From Hormiphora californensis (taxonomy: Eukaryota > Ctenophora > Tentaculata > Cydippida > Pleurobrachiidae), in assembly GCA_020137815.1 (NCBI GenBank), contig CM035359.1, forward strand, positions 3,616,539-3,680,538: a stretch of DNA of 64,000 nucleotides, given 5' to 3'. Below are positions 1-11,159 of this stretch, one piece after another. A model generated the notes under the pieces. That model was not told the DNA's origin and searched no databases. It saw only the letters and a program-made list of their open reading frames with translations. How positions within the stretch are numbered: the stretch's first letter is position 1; each line of letters opens with the position of its first letter. A program made the translations under genes and the position numbers.

Positions 1-700
1 ATCTAAGTTGCTGATTGTGTTCAGGTAAGGTGTTGTTCAGGGTTTCGTAGTTTGGTTATTGGTAGGGTTCGAGGTAAGGGAGTTTGGTTAGTATTTTTTA
101 AGAGTAGTTAGTGTATGTTGTGAAGGCTCGGTTTTGAGGTTTGATATTTTTTTGAATAGAATGAGCCTCTTTGGGTGTAAATATAGAGTCCGTTAGCACA
201 GAGGTCCACCTACCGTTACAGTTCAGTGCCTGACAAAATCAAACTGTATAATTGTCCATCGTGCTTTGTCAGGCCAAGGCTATGACAGTGATTGCTGGGC
301 GTGCTGACTGAACTTCGGAGCCTCTTATAGTTGTTTTCTAGTGGTCACGTGCCATTAGTTTAGGTTTTCACTCATATAATCAGGATTTCATTACTAAATA
401 GCGGTATACGATATTACGATTCGGTCTACTTTGAAAAAAGGTGTGGATGATGAAAATCCCCTAGTGATGACACATCGTGTTAGCCAGCGCTGTGCGCAGC
501 AGGGTAGGTGGTGGCCCCCGCGCGTCACCAAACTAAAAAGGCCATGGCGCACGGTACAGTTCGGGGAGAGTGGCACGTGGACTATAGTTACCTATGGTTA
601 TGTTTTAACCCATTAGTAGGAGCGCTTAGAGGAGAGGACTAGAAGGAACATTCGAAATTACAGAAATAGTTGCAGGGAAGGGGGAAAAGGGAGGGGAGGG
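1..700. other. Unannotated left edge
   Basis: No ORF with family resemblance, RNA gene or repeat structure could be recognised. Base composition is ordinary here, in contrast to the T-depleted block that follows. The two 60-residue open frames in this stretch overlap each other on opposite strands and look like chance. Confidence 0.4.
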
Positions 701-2284
701 ATGTGAGCGCCCTAACATAAGCAAAACCCACTATTACCCAAGCGAAGGGGAGTTCTACCAAACCCAACCCCACGCTCCCAAGGAACCCCCAAGGGGCGCA
801 CCCCCCCGCACCCCTTCACCCCAACGCCCCGCCCATCCACCACACCACATGCCCACCCCCCCACCCCCAACCCCCCACATCCCCCACCCCCCCTCACCAC
901 CCATACACCTCTTTCCTGTCCCAAACCAACCTTAACTCCCGCACCATTCCAACTTCCCACCCTTACATACTAAACTCCAACCCAACCTTCACCACACACC
1001 CCCCACCACCCCCTCCTCCACCTCCCACTCCCAATCGATCCGTAACCCACCACACCCACCCCCACGATCTCCCCCCACTAACCTCTCAACAAGGGCCCTA
1101 CCCCTCACCGTACCTTCCTACCCCCTCACACCCTCACCCCCACCTCCCCTGACACACAGAGAATATTTAAGACGCAGAACGGCCCAGCCTCACGGGGACA
1201 AAACGAAGGGCCGCACGCGACCAAAACAATACCCCCCCCGCCTCTCTGAACAGCTTCCCAGCCCACCAACTCCACAAGCAACCTCGCCAATGGTAGACAT
1301 CATAAAACGAGACAGAAGCAAATAAACAACCTACCTACTACGCCAGGCAAACAAGACCAACAACCCCGCCCTACTTCCAGCGCTATAAGACCCCACCCCT
1401 CCCATCCCCACACCTCCCCCTCCAACGTGACCCGAAATGGCGGCCGAATACCACACGAACATGTACCCAATCTAACGCGGGAAAACCCGGCGCCTACCCC
1501 CCAGACACCACCCCTAACCCGGCAACACAGGGTAGGCGCCGGCCACGCCCACACCATTCCAGAACCGCCTACACAGCAAACACTGACTACCCGCCTCCCA
1601 AACCGCGCACACCCCCAGCAAGGACACGGTACCTGCACATTGTCGCACCCAAACGCGTAAACAAACGCCCATAACTCAAAAGATGGAAAACCCGACAATT
1701 CCCACGCCCCCCCCAACCACGTCGGAAAGACAAACGAAGCTTAACGGTCCAACACAACCGATAAACCCAAGGACCTCAATCACGAAAAGATTAGGAAGGA
1801 ACTGCAGGCGCCCCCGAAAGGAAAAACGTAGAGTGAGGGGCGCCCCTCGGCGCCCAGACCACTCATAACCCTAGACAACGCACAAACCATAACCCTTAAC
1901 CACCATGCCACAAAAGCACGATGAGGCAACGAAATTACGGAGATAGCAACCACGGGCAAGGACAGCATCTACAAGGAAGGAGACCGCTCAAAGCAGAAAC
2001 CAGGAAAGGATACGAGTAAAGGAAAGACACACTCCCGACCGGGCAAGGAAAAAAACGGAAGGAGCGAGGCAGGAAGGAAAAAGGACGAAGGGAACGAAAG
2101 GAGAAGCCCCCCTCCCCTATACCCCCCCCCCGATCCCCCCCCCCAGGGAGAACCAAAAAGCAGACGAGAAAATAGGAGAGGGGGCTGAGAGGGGACTGAA
2201 AAGGCGAGAACCCGGAGGGAGGGCTGATGGTGCCTTAAATAAGAAAACCAGCATTAAACAAGGAAAATCTATTTTTAGAGACTT

Positions 2285-2770
2285 TACCGTGTTTGCTGAA
2301 TTCTCAATTCACTGCACTTATCAATGTATTGTCGAGGCACACCAAGAGAAAGGCACCAAACGCGCCCTGGAGAATGAGAAGTAGAGGGAGGCACAGGCGG
2401 AACGGGAAAGGGCAGCGCGTGAAAGCGAAGAGAGAGGCGAAGACAGAGGAGAGAGCTACCCGGAGGAAGGGAACAGGAGCCGGGAGAGGCCATCAGAGAA
2501 AGAGGACTATAAAGAGAAAGATGGAAAGAGATATAAAATGAAAAAAAAGGGTTAAAACAAAGAGTTTAGAAAACAACAGTTCCAGTATCTATTCCGCACA
2601 AACGATGTGGATTCCTCCAACGATGTGGATTCCTCCAACGATGTGGATTCCTCCAACGATGTGGATTCCTCCAACAGTACTGAATCCTCTAGTATATTGA
2701 CGAAGGAGGCGATGACGAAAACGAAGAGAACAGAGGGCGCACGAAAAAAATAGTGGGGGACAACCCGGGA
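2285..2770 (+). pseudogene. Possible decayed coding fragment with a hexapeptide repeat
   Basis: One plus frame reads through a hydrophilic, E/R/K-rich stretch, then a segment containing FRKQQFQYLFRTN, then four copies of DVDSSN. In-frame stops lie near 2383 and 2553. The frame includes T-containing codons and a regular 18-bp repeat, which is more than base composition alone predicts. No family is recognised. It could equally be a chance reading of GA-rich sequence. Confidence 0.2.
2604..2675. repeat. 18-bp tandem repeat, four copies
   Basis: The unit GATGTGGATTCCTCCAAC is repeated four times without change. The period is a multiple of three, so a frame through it encodes DVDSSN repeats. Confidence 0.9.
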
Positions 2771-4649
2771 AACACGGATGTGAAGAGAACCCCAGGACCG
2801 ACTCGTCCCTGAAGCATCAGAGACGGTCCAACAACCAACTCACCGCCCCGGGCACTTCCCACTGAACCCCCCGTCGCGACGCAACTCCTCACAACCGACG
2901 GCGGCCAACAAGAAAGGGACGGAATCAAAAAAAAAAGAAAGACGGGGGACAACCGAGGCCAGGAATGAACGGACCAAGACAAAGGAACAAAAGCAAGACA
3001 ACATACGGCGACAACAGTGACAACCCCCAGGCATAACCCAGACTAATAGCCGACCCACGCCACACCACCACAAGCAATCGCAGACACCGACCCGCCTCTC
3101 TCCCGACGTTACCTAAACCTGTAACAGCCGAAACCCACCTACCTTCCCATAGGTCGCTGCCAAACCCCATACACCATCCACACATCACCCACAAAGGAAA
3201 AGCCTCACCACCCCCAACATCCCCACGAGCACAGACCCCCCAAGACCACTCCCCGTACACCCACCGCACCCCACCTAAGCACCATCACAGCACCCTGGAT
3301 AGCGCGAAACAAAGGAAAAAGCCACCCTAATAAGAAGACGAACTGCGGGCGAGCCAGCACCAACCAAGAACAACCAACAGCCGGAAACACAGCACCCCAC
3401 GCAATCCCACCCACATGTCCAGACCAAGACAAAGGAAACGAACGAACACCCAGGCACAACAAACCAACCCAGACGGCACCTCCATCACCCTCACAGGAGA
3501 AAGCGAGCGGAAAACTGCCGCAAAGGGGTAACAGCGAAGCCGACGCAGCAAAAACTCGACCCCACAAACAGAAAAAGCCCTCACCCCCAGCCCAACCTTA
3601 CCCAAGAAGCGACGCAGGAGCTGGGACCATAGATCTTCCAACCTCAGGCACCAAAAGCCAGGCCGGCACTCAAACCACCTCATCAGCGAGACAGGGGTAC
3701 ACACCCGCTCGCAGCAACTCTACCATCGCATGGGACAGGAAATTCCCAAAAAGGCGAGAGGACCCGCCCCGGACTAGAGAACAAACCAGGAAGTAAATGG
3801 ACAAAAGATAGAAGAACCTTAAGAGGACGAACGGGGGACCACATCAGCAAGAGGCGGGGGGAAAGGGGGGGGGAACCGGAAAGCCCCAAAAAAACAAAAG
3901 CAACGAAAACCCACACTCACAAAAACCAAAAGGCGGCTCCACCAAACACCAAGGGCACGCAACGAACCCTCCACTTGACCGCAGAAGGTGAGGACCAGCC
4001 CAGTAGCCAGAGGGCCACAGCACCGCGGTAGGACTCCGCCACATCACAAAGGGCTCCCGGGACGACAAGAAGGGTAAGGAAAAAAGCCAAACAAAAAACG
4101 CCCGAAGTCAATAAGACCCGGGACCCTTCTACAGTACCTACAAGCCCGGACCCCACACCTCAGCCAGACACAAAAATACATCACGCGGAACAGGCAACGA
4201 ACCAGATCTCAAGGCCACCCACTTCACCCGCCACTCCGCAACCCCCGATCCCAGCGAGAATACGAACCCACAGAAGAAAAAGGTGGAGAGAAAATAACCA
4301 ATAGGAAGAAAAAAGGGACGAAAGACAACCAGCCAGCTCACACCCTCTCCAATTACAACCCAACCCCCCTTCAAGGAGATAAATGGGAGGAGAAAAAAAA
4401 GGAAGGGGAAAAAACAAGGGAATAAAAACAGGGGGATTAACAGACTAAGAAACACCGAAGTTGTGGACAAGATTCTGCATGTCAGACATGACATAGACCT
4501 AGGTGGTTCCAGTTGAGAGAATGATGCTGTTGATGAAAGCGCCATATATTCTGCATAGCAACTAAAACTCGCTAACACATACTGAGCTTTACAAATCTAA
4601 AGCAAAAAAAGAAGGAGAAAAAGCAAGAGAAAAGCAGAAGGAAAATAGG

Positions 4650-5317
4650 AGGGGGGAAGGGGTGGGAGGAGCGCACATTGTGACCCCCAAAAGAATGCTT
4701 TTGCACATGAATTTTATGCCACTCGACTATGAGTTGTTTGGCTATGAACCCATTAATGTTTGAGTGTTTTCACTCCTTCCTTACCGAAAGTCCAGGAGGA
4801 GTTTGTTTGGTTAAACTTTAGGTTTTTATTTTAAACATATGGGGACTTAGGCAGTGCCCAGTCGCCCAGTGGGGCAGTTAATTGTGATTGGGTATTTATG
4901 CTTTTTTTACAATTACAAAAAACATAGTTCCCTCCGGTGAATGGTTAAAGGCCTTGCAAAAAAAGGCATAGGGGTTTAGAAAGAAGAAAGAAATTGAAAC
5001 GGAGTAGTAACTAGTTAAAACTGCAACTGAACTCTCTCTAACACACCCAATACCAGCAGGACCGCCCAAAGAGACAGTAGAGAAGAGAGACAGAGAGAAA
5101 AGAGGACGACGAAAGGAGACAAGAAGAGACCGACCAAGAGACAGAGGCAGAGCAAGAGAGAAGCCCAGAGAAGCGAGAGAGAAGAGATAGAAGTAGAACG
5201 GAGACATGGAGTAGAGAGAGCAGATGAGAGAGGATAAGGATTATATCTATCAGTAGAACTTAGAGGTAAGTATAGCGAGATAGGATATAACGTTCTCTAT
5301 AATTATATTATCCATCT
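4650..5317. other. Gene-free spacer, GA-rich in its second half
   Basis: AT-rich sequence to about 4920 is followed by an A/G-rich stretch that runs into the (TC)n microsatellite. The minus-strand open frame at 4896-5207 is rich in L, S and F because its complement is purine-rich, and it is not considered a gene. Confidence 0.5.
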
Positions 5318-5380
5318 ATACTCTCTATCTCTCTCTCTCCTCTCTCTCTTTCTTCTCTCGCTCTCTTTATCTCTCTCATA

Positions 5381-5463
<83 letters not shown>
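5318..5463. repeat. (TC)n microsatellite
   Basis: An interrupted then nearly pure CT dinucleotide run, with the longest uninterrupted part from about 5385 to 5458. Confidence 0.95.
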
Positions 5464-5465
<2 letters not shown>

Positions 5466-5531
5466 ATGTCACACTCTCAAGCACCGATATCAAGATAACA
5501 GTTACGAACTCCCGGACCCACACATTCTTTG

Positions 5532-5612
5532 TCTCATATAAGACCCTCCTCTTCGGCCCGGTGCGGCTACGTGAGGCGGCGTAGCGGCCTCGCGTAGCGA
5601 GGAGGGTCTCAC
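5532..5612. repeat. GC-rich foldback hairpin
   Basis: GACCCTCCTC near 5532 is answered by GAGGAGGGTC near 5603, enclosing smaller GC-rich stems. Similar hairpins with GC-rich centres recur near 6230, 9640, 32390 and 47230. Confidence 0.5.
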
Positions 5613-6034
5613 CCCAAATGGTCTACTTGAATTTGAAACGCGCCGCACACAGCAAATGCTAACGCGCACCAACTCTTCTCTCTCTATAGGGTAAGCTGGG
5701 GCGAAATGGCCCACGGGGTAATGTGGCCCATGTATGGGGCAAAGTGGCCCTAGTAATAACATGTGGTCACGTGACTTTTTCTCCAGCGGAGACCTGCTCG
5801 TTCTGTTCCGAATTTTCGCTTTAAAACTGCTGTCATTTCTGTTTGGGTTAAAAGTAGGTCGGAACGATGCCGTGGTGCTGATCTCCTATTACGAATGGCG
5901 TTCAGCGACGGTCCATTTTTGGTACAGATTTCTCTGAAGCATAGCTCCAGCGCCACCCCAAGCAGGCAACCGTATTGGTTAGATATGCACCGTCTTTGCG
6001 AAACTCTCGAAAGAGCCTCTACCAATCATAGCTT

Positions 6035-6126
6035 GGCGGTCTAGGTAGCATTGCGCTAGTCCAGGCCCGAACCTGTGACCTAGCGCGTGGAAGGCGAGTG
6101 CACTGGCCACTACACCACCCTGCCAC
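6035..6126 (-). ncRNA. tRNA-derived SINE head or tRNA pseudogene
   Basis: Read on the minus strand, GTGGTGTAGTGGCCAGTGC resembles the polymerase III A box and CAGGTTCGGGCCTG resembles the T arm with its B box (GGTTCG core), about 50 bases apart as in a tRNA. The T stem and acceptor stem do not pair well, so a working tRNA is unlikely. A tRNA-derived SINE fits better. Confidence 0.4.
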
Positions 6127-6187
6127 CAATTTGGCCGATTTTAATTTTTAATTTGGCCGATTTTAATTTTGCAAAAACTGCCAGTTA

Positions 6188-6395
6188 GGCTTTATATGAG
6201 GCATAAACTCTTGCCAGTGGCGCGTTATTTCAGATACCTTTCTCCCAGCGCGCCGCTGGGAGAAGGTAGCTGTAGTTTATCCGCCACTGGCGGATAAACT
6301 GGTTTAAATCACGACGACGATCCCGAGGCGTAGCCGAGGGAGAGGCGGAGGGGTTTAAACCTATAACGCGTCTGTGGCAAGAGTTTATGGGTTAT
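6188..6395. mobile_element. Foldback/MITE-like element
   Basis: CATAAACTCTTGCCAGTGGC near 6202 is matched in inverted form by GCAAGAGTTTATGGG ending near 6392, giving arms of about 32 bp. Two inner hairpins lie between them, one around CTCCCAGCG/CGCTGGGAG and one around TTTATCCGCCACTGG. A related CCAGTGGGA/TCTCGCCACTGG foldback lies near 6760-6845. Confidence 0.45.
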
Positions 6396-7363
6396 ATACC
6401 CTGCTTTAGTTGTTTGTTACAAGTATTACACACTAACAAGAGAGAGAACACTAATCAAAACACACAAAGAGAACTGAGAAACAGTCAAAAACATCTCTCA
6501 ATTGAGTGTACATTGTTTGGTAACAGTTACTAAGGAGAGAGAGAAAGAAATAACGAGATATGGGGCATGCCAGACATAACACAGAGGAATTGAGATAGTG
6601 AAACAAAAGGGAAGATAAAGAGAGAGTAATTGACGGAATGTGTTGTTTCTTTCTCTCCAATTTAGTGTGTAACTCTTCCAAACAGTGTTCCCTCTGTATT
6701 TCAGTAAGAACTGATCATTTACACACACTTTGAATGTAACATAGGAGTTAAAAATAAATAACCTGCCAGTGGGAAATAATCTGCCGCTGGACTGGCTGGT
6801 TATCGAGAGCGCGCTAGTGGGACTTCTCGCCACTGGCGCATTATTTAAGTTAGCAGGGTATATAATTCTCTAAAACGTGGTATAAAAATTTTGAAGAAAT
6901 TGGCAATTTTTTTTGTCGTAATTGTCAATTTTGTGAAATCGGGGCCAATATGACCCACTCTCCGGGGCAAAGTGGTCCGGTCTGGGGCAAAGTGGCCCAC
7001 CTCTAGGACCAATGAAATGGCGCCTGCAATACCACGTGACATTGGAATGGGCCACTTTGCCCCTAATTTGATCGTTTCGTCTAACAACACCAGGCCCGTG
7101 ATAAAATCGAGCAATGCTATTGGCTAGGGCCATGGCCACTTTGCCCCGGTGCAAATTTTCCAAAAAAAAGCCTTACCAAATTATTTGAATTGATTAATTA
7201 ACCCATTAAATAAAACTTGTAGATTTTAAAATTTAGCTCGGCTGAAAGGAAAAGGTTTCATTGGATAGCCTATATATTTTTTTCTTCCTGCTGTATAAAT
7301 TGCGTATTTTAGAACCTAAAACGTTAAAAGTGGGCCACTTTGATCCCAGCTTACCCTAGTCTG

Positions 7364-8400
7364 AACGCGTCTCTCGCTTTTCCCACGGACCGTGGGAAAG
7401 TCGCGCGAGCTCTTTATTACAAGAACGAATGATTTTGAAGAGTTCAAACTGTGTTTAACGCGCCTCGTTTCATCTTTGCGTGTGATAAAGCAGGGTTTGG
7501 GGTATGACTGTACATCGAGGTTGCGTGATGTACAGTCAGTGTATGACAACACATTCTTTATCTCTCTCACTCTCACTAATCTCTCACTCTCTTTACCTAT
7601 CTCAGGCGTTATCTTATCTTATACTGATATCCCTGCCTGCTACCTTATCATGAATTCGTTCTATTGTTACACCTTAAAGTGTCTCTCACTCTTGTTTTAA
7701 AAATTTTACAAGGCAATTTTAGTATGCCTATTTCGTCAACAATAATGTCCCAGATTCTTACACTTTTAGACCTCGCAGGCTCGGTCAAAAAGTAAAACTA
7801 CATCACTCGCTGTCTGGCGCCGCGACCCATCTGAGCGCACTGAGATTTGAGAATCAAATGGGGTATGGCGCCGCCATACAGATCACTCGCAGGCTCGTGA
7901 GGTAGTTAGACTTAGTGGCACTCGCAGGCTCGTACACTAAAGTACAAGAATCTGCCTCGACCTGTGGTCTCGGATCATTATTGTTGCACTTATAACACTC
8001 GACCTTCGGTCTCGTGTTATAAGTTTTCAGGTACAACTTATAGGCATAATAAAATCCTACAATCTCACGCACGATTTTGACGGTCGCGTTCGATGACAAA
8101 ATTTTAACACGCCGTCAAAATCGTGCGCGAGATTGTTTCTTTTAGAATGGGGGAGAGAAATTTTAACGGCCGCTGGTGTGTGCGGGATTAAAATCAAAAT
8201 TTTAATTTTAATTTTAACTTTGGTGTGTGGTGACCCTTAGCTGTTATAGCAGCAAGCGGGACAAATAAATAAAACCAAGCTAAATTGTCTGCCACATTGG
8301 CATGCAGTACCAAATCCTTGTGTTTTAGTAGCACTAAACGCTTAGTGCTACTAAAACACAAGGATTTGGTCTGCACTGTTTGATTGATATACAAATGATC
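7364..8400. repeat. Hairpin-rich intergenic stretch
   Basis: No gene is seen. Short perfect or near-perfect stems recur: GACTGTACATC/GATGTACAGTC near 7507, ACTTATAACAC/GTGTTATAAGT near 7987-8024, and an interrupted stem of about 25 bp near 8055-8127 (CGTCAAAATCGTGCG side). The phrase CACTCGCAGGCTCG also recurs near 7770-7930. Confidence 0.6.
8310..8369. repeat. 60-bp hairpin with perfect 28-bp arms
   Basis: The arms starting CCAAATCCTTGTG and ending CACAAGGATTTGG are perfectly complementary over 28 bases and are separated by the tetraloop ACGC. No target duplication is evident. Confidence 0.9.
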
Positions 8401-8413
8401 GGACGGACATGTC

Positions 8414-8432
8414 TATCTCGCCTTCACATTAA
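8414..8432 (-). CDS. Possible last exon of the DUF6589-like gene
   Basis: A TCTAATCAG acceptor precedes a seven-codon frame ending in TAG. Its phase (two bases completing a codon) fits the phase-1 end of the exon at 8653-8783. It is too short to be secure. Confidence 0.25.
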
Positions 8433-8652
8433 CTGATTAGATGGTTATGAAAATAACGGTTGGCGGGGAAACATCGAATTATGTAACATAATTATGTTCT
8501 AACCCTCCTTTACATTTGTGTGGAGTGCACGGTAAGTGGGTCGAGCAAGGCAAATATAATACAGGTATTCTTGGTTGAAACTTGCCAAGTTAGACTGTTA
8601 TTCGCGCGCCCCGCGGGCGAATAACAGTCAAGCTCATTTAAATAAATCTCAC

Positions 8653-8783
8653 CTTTACACGAGTCTTCAACAGCGTGCTTGCAGTTATTATAGGTGGACA
8701 AGTTGTCAAAAGTCTGCTTGAGAGACTTGAAGTCGCTCCCCTTAGCAGTGTTTTTGATCCGGTTGTTGAGGTGCTCACACAAC
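8653..8783 (-). CDS. DUF6589-like gene, exon with the LCEHLNN motif
   Basis: The exon is bounded by a CCCTTAG acceptor and a GTGAGA donor and encodes LCEHLNNRIKN followed by a charged stretch and two cysteines (CKHAVEDSC). Its first base completes the codon left open by the previous exon, giving DWLCEHLNNRIK. This matches what I recall of the C-terminal DUF6589 signature, in which a D-x-x-x-E-H-x-N core precedes a basic residue. Family assignment is from memory, not a search. Confidence 0.65.
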
Positions 8784-8875
8784 CTAAGGGGATGGTTTTA
8801 CGGGATAGATAATGCAAGCTAGAGCCAAGTTTACTGTGAGGTCAGAATTTAGACAACAAAACCAGCACAACTTAC

Positions 8876-9007
8876 CAGTCCAGTCCTACACGGTGACCTG
8901 GGCCATTTTTGAAGGAAACAGTGTTGTTCCACTTCAGAACGTGTCCAGTGAAGGCTGACATGGCCCGCCGTTGGTCAACAAGAACCTCCATAAACAACTT
9001 CACGTAA
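8876..9007 (-). CDS. DUF6589-like gene, exon
   Basis: ATTTCAG acceptor and GTAAGT donor. It encodes YVKLFMEVLVDQRR, an AFTGHVLKWNNTVS segment, then a glycine-rich NGPGHRVGLDW end. Entry and exit phases agree with both neighbouring exons. The W-x-N-x-x-V then G-x-G pattern leading into the D-E-H-N core is the part that suggests DUF6589, a domain common in invertebrate transposon-related proteins. Confidence 0.65.
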
Positions 9008-9155
9008 CTGAAATGAACTTTCATTAGTATCCCAATTTGGGGGATATTCATCTATTCAGTAATTTGTTGTTTTGTTCAAACCCATTTTGGGCACGAAAAG
9101 GGGTCTAGCTAGGCAAATAGTTTGAGGTTCTGGCGGTTTAATAAATGCAACTTAC

Positions 9156-9234
9156 TTCCTAGAATTCCTGTTGTAGACGAAGGGCAGGAAGACCTTTAGA
9201 GCCGAGTGTTCCCTGTTAGCATCCCCATGCGACA
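9156..9234 (-). CDS. DUF6589-like gene, exon
   Basis: TTTCTCCAG acceptor and GTAAGT donor around 79 bases encoding SHGDANREHSALKVFLPF and a short basic tail. Only one of three frames is open, and it is the one that joins in phase to both neighbours. Confidence 0.65.
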
Positions 9235-9270
9235 CTGGAGAAAAAGACCGTTATTGAAAAGTTCTTCGTA

Positions 9271-9272
9271 GA

Positions 9273-9324
<52 letters not shown>

Positions 9325-9337
9325 GAGAGAGAAAGAG

Positions 9338-9419
<82 letters not shown>
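9271..9419. repeat. (GA)n microsatellite in an intron
   Basis: A long GA dinucleotide run with rare interruptions, inside the intron between the exons ending at 9539 and starting at 9234. Confidence 0.95.
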
Positions 9420-9420
<1 letters not shown>

Positions 9421-9538
9421 CATAGAAATATAGGGTTCAGCAAGGCAAGATTAAGTAATGACCCTGCTAAGCAAGGCAAGTTTATGAGTTAAGCCGAAGA
9501 GATCTTGATAAGAAGAAGTGCAGGTATATGTTACTTAC

Positions 9539-9620
9539 CAGCATCTACATATACCATGTACAGACCGATAAGGGAAACCAGCCCTCGTACATAGTTGAAC
9601 TGGTTGTCGGGGGAGGTTCC
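9539..9620 (-). CDS. DUF6589-like gene, exon (5' edge uncertain)
   Basis: The GTAAGTAAC donor at 9538 is clear, and the frame reads DNQFNYVRGLVSLIGLYM then VYVDA, joining in phase to the next exon as VDAVSHGDANREHS. The 5' edge is unclear because a GC-rich foldback (about 9620-9722) interrupts it and no strong acceptor is visible. The upstream border is therefore approximate. Confidence 0.55.
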
Positions 9621-9722
9621 AGGTAAGTCTTTCCCTTGGTAACGAAGTTACCCCTCCCTTGCCGGCGCGGCGTGCGAAGCACGCCAAACGAAGGCCGCGA
9701 AGCGGCCTGAGTAGGGGTAACA
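9620..9722. repeat. GC-rich foldback insertion
   Basis: GGTAACGAAGTTACCCCT on the left is answered by AGGGGTAAC on the right, with inner stems around GCGTGCGAAGCACGC and GGCCGCGAAGCGGCC. It abuts the 5' side of a DUF6589-like exon and may have damaged it. Confidence 0.5.
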
Positions 9723-10324
9723 AACCCGCTTTGATTCACTTCAAAAATTAATAGCTCCTCAACCACTCAATGAAAATGCACCAAATTTTGGTATTCCCCA
9801 CCAAATTGTCTGAAAATTATAATTCTGTACTCATATTTAAAAAATTATCCCCGGAACCTTGGTTTTGAAATCAGTTTTAGGTGTTAATGATGAAAAAAAT
9901 TTTTGAAAAAGTAGGTCAGGTATGCTTAACATCATATCAAAGATCGTGGCAAAGTTTGAAGTTTCTATCTTGAAAGGTCTGGCCATCAAAATTAAAAAGG
10001 TCTTGAAGTTGAACCATTTGTACAAAACATGTTGTAACTCAGCTTCTACTTTGCCAAATTAAACCTGGTTTGAAACACTGAACTGCTAATCTATCCCTCC
10101 GAATACGGACGAAGTTTGAAACCGCCAGCTCTATTGGCCGCTCTGCAATACTTGTTTGTGTCAAAGAAATCAGGAAAGTAACGAGATTTGGTCTCGGTGT
10201 GGCCCTGTGCGCGGCTCAAACCCCTTAGCTAGAACTATGTAGTGTAGACTACAACTTTTCAGTGCTCAGTATAACGTTTTGGGCGCGCTATAAAAATAGG
10301 GCAAGCCCTTCTGATACCTCTAAA

Positions 10325-10500
10325 CAGAGTGTGAGGTGTCTTCGATACCAAGTCTTTCCCATGATGCGAGCTAGCGTGCCGTACCAAGGCACGATTGAGT
10401 CTGAAAGTCTGGCCACACTCCTGGCACTCAAAGTAATCCGTGGACGGTGCGGGTAAGGTCAATATTCCGACCATTTTCGTCACTATATCCTTGGAATTGA
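10325..10500 (-). CDS. C2H2 zinc-finger exon
   Basis: The minus frame contains FECQECGQTFRLNRALVRH followed by ASSHHGKD, a canonical C2H2 finger (C-x2-C-x12-H-x3-H). It lies between DUF6589-like exons on the same strand. It may belong to that gene, although the splice phase with the preceding exon does not obviously fit. Borders are approximate: a GGTATC donor-like site lies near 10318, and the acceptor is unresolved. Confidence 0.45.
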
Positions 10501-10614
10501 ATTGAAATGACATCATAAACAAATTAAACAGCATCTTCATCACCAAATCACGAAGGGGGGGGGGTCTAGCTAGGCAACAAACTCCATAACTAAGAAATTG
10601 AAAGATCTAAAATA

Positions 10615-10729
10615 TTACCTCAACTCCTGGAAAGACATAGACAGTTGCTCAACATGTATAACATCCAATTACATGCCCTCCGATGTCCAGACTTCCAAGA
10701 ATAGGGCAACTATTATAGCAGTCTGAAAA
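10615..10729 (-). CDS. DUF6589-like gene, exon with an in-frame stop
   Basis: TTTTCAG acceptor and GTAATATT donor. In the phase set by the exon before it, the frame reads TAIIVALFLEVWTSEGM, then TAA, then LDVIHVEQLSMSFQEL. The sequence on both sides of the stop looks coding, so this is probably one nonsense mutation (or a base error) in an otherwise good exon. It makes the gene copy likely inactive. Confidence 0.5.
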
Positions 10730-10868
10730 TGAAAAAAGTTTATTAACTTTCCTTGACAAAACAAGTACAGTAAAAACAGGAAGAGATCAATTTATTTGTA
10801 ATTTGTTCTGTTCAAAAGGGGGTCTAGCTAGGCAACAATTTCCAACATTTTTCATTCTCGATTGTTAC

Positions 10869-11021
10869 CTTGAAGTACATGATGGCCATATCTTCGCACT
10901 TTTCAAAGTTTTCTGTGACTTTGGTGTTTATAACCACCTTTCTGTTCATCTGGACGCATAGACCATTAAAGGTCGCCTTGTCCATTGTGGCATTCCCGCC
11001 TCGGTAGTCCTCAAGGCAACG
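10869..11021 (-). CDS. DUF6589-like gene, exon
   Basis: CTACCCAG acceptor and GTAACAA donor around exactly 51 codons, entering and leaving in phase 0. It encodes RCLEDYRGGNATMDKATFN, then GLCVQMNRKVVINTK and an acidic FEKCEDMAIMYFK end. No other domain is recognised. Confidence 0.6.
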
Positions 11022-11159
11022 CTGGGTAGGGTAGGGGTTGTAGTTGTTTTGTTCAAACGCGAATGGAAGTCTAGCTTGGCAAGGTTGTACTAAATGTCAA
11101 AATTCAATATTCAATTAAGAACTGTATAATGTGTTTATAATATCAGTTTTGTACGAATA

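Larger units (their letters stand above)
720..4640. other. T-depleted, strand-asymmetric low-complexity block
   Basis: The plus strand is very poor in T for about 3.9 kb. From roughly 720 to 1700 it is C/A rich with long C runs. From about 1780 to 2560 it is A/G rich. From about 2700 to 4600 it mixes A, C and G. Because stop codons need T on the plus strand and A on the minus strand, both strands look falsely open. The many open frames here are therefore not annotated as genes. The block ends near 4640, where normal composition returns. Confidence 0.75.
5688..7363. mobile_element. DNA transposon with GGGTAAGCTGGG termini
   Basis: The left end TAGGGTAAGCTGGGGCGAAA faces CCCAGCTTACCCTA near 7350-7363 in inverted orientation, with about 33 bp of imperfect terminal repeat. 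A TA dinucleotide at both edges would fit a TA target duplication. The motif GGGGCAAAGTGGCCCA recurs inside, in both orientations, near both ends (about 5738, 6964, 6982, 7047 and 7137). No transposase frame was found, so the element is non-autonomous. It contains a tRNA-like SINE head and further foldback repeats. Confidence 0.6.

Noticed and set aside
712-4578. Many long minus-strand open frames (up to 146 codons)
   Set aside because: The minus strand here is nearly free of A, so stops are rare by composition. Frames overlap in several phases and are rich in S, F, L, G and W with no motif.
6035-6126. Functional tRNA gene
   Set aside because: Acceptor and T stems do not pair properly, and it lies inside a transposon-like element. 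A SINE head is likelier.
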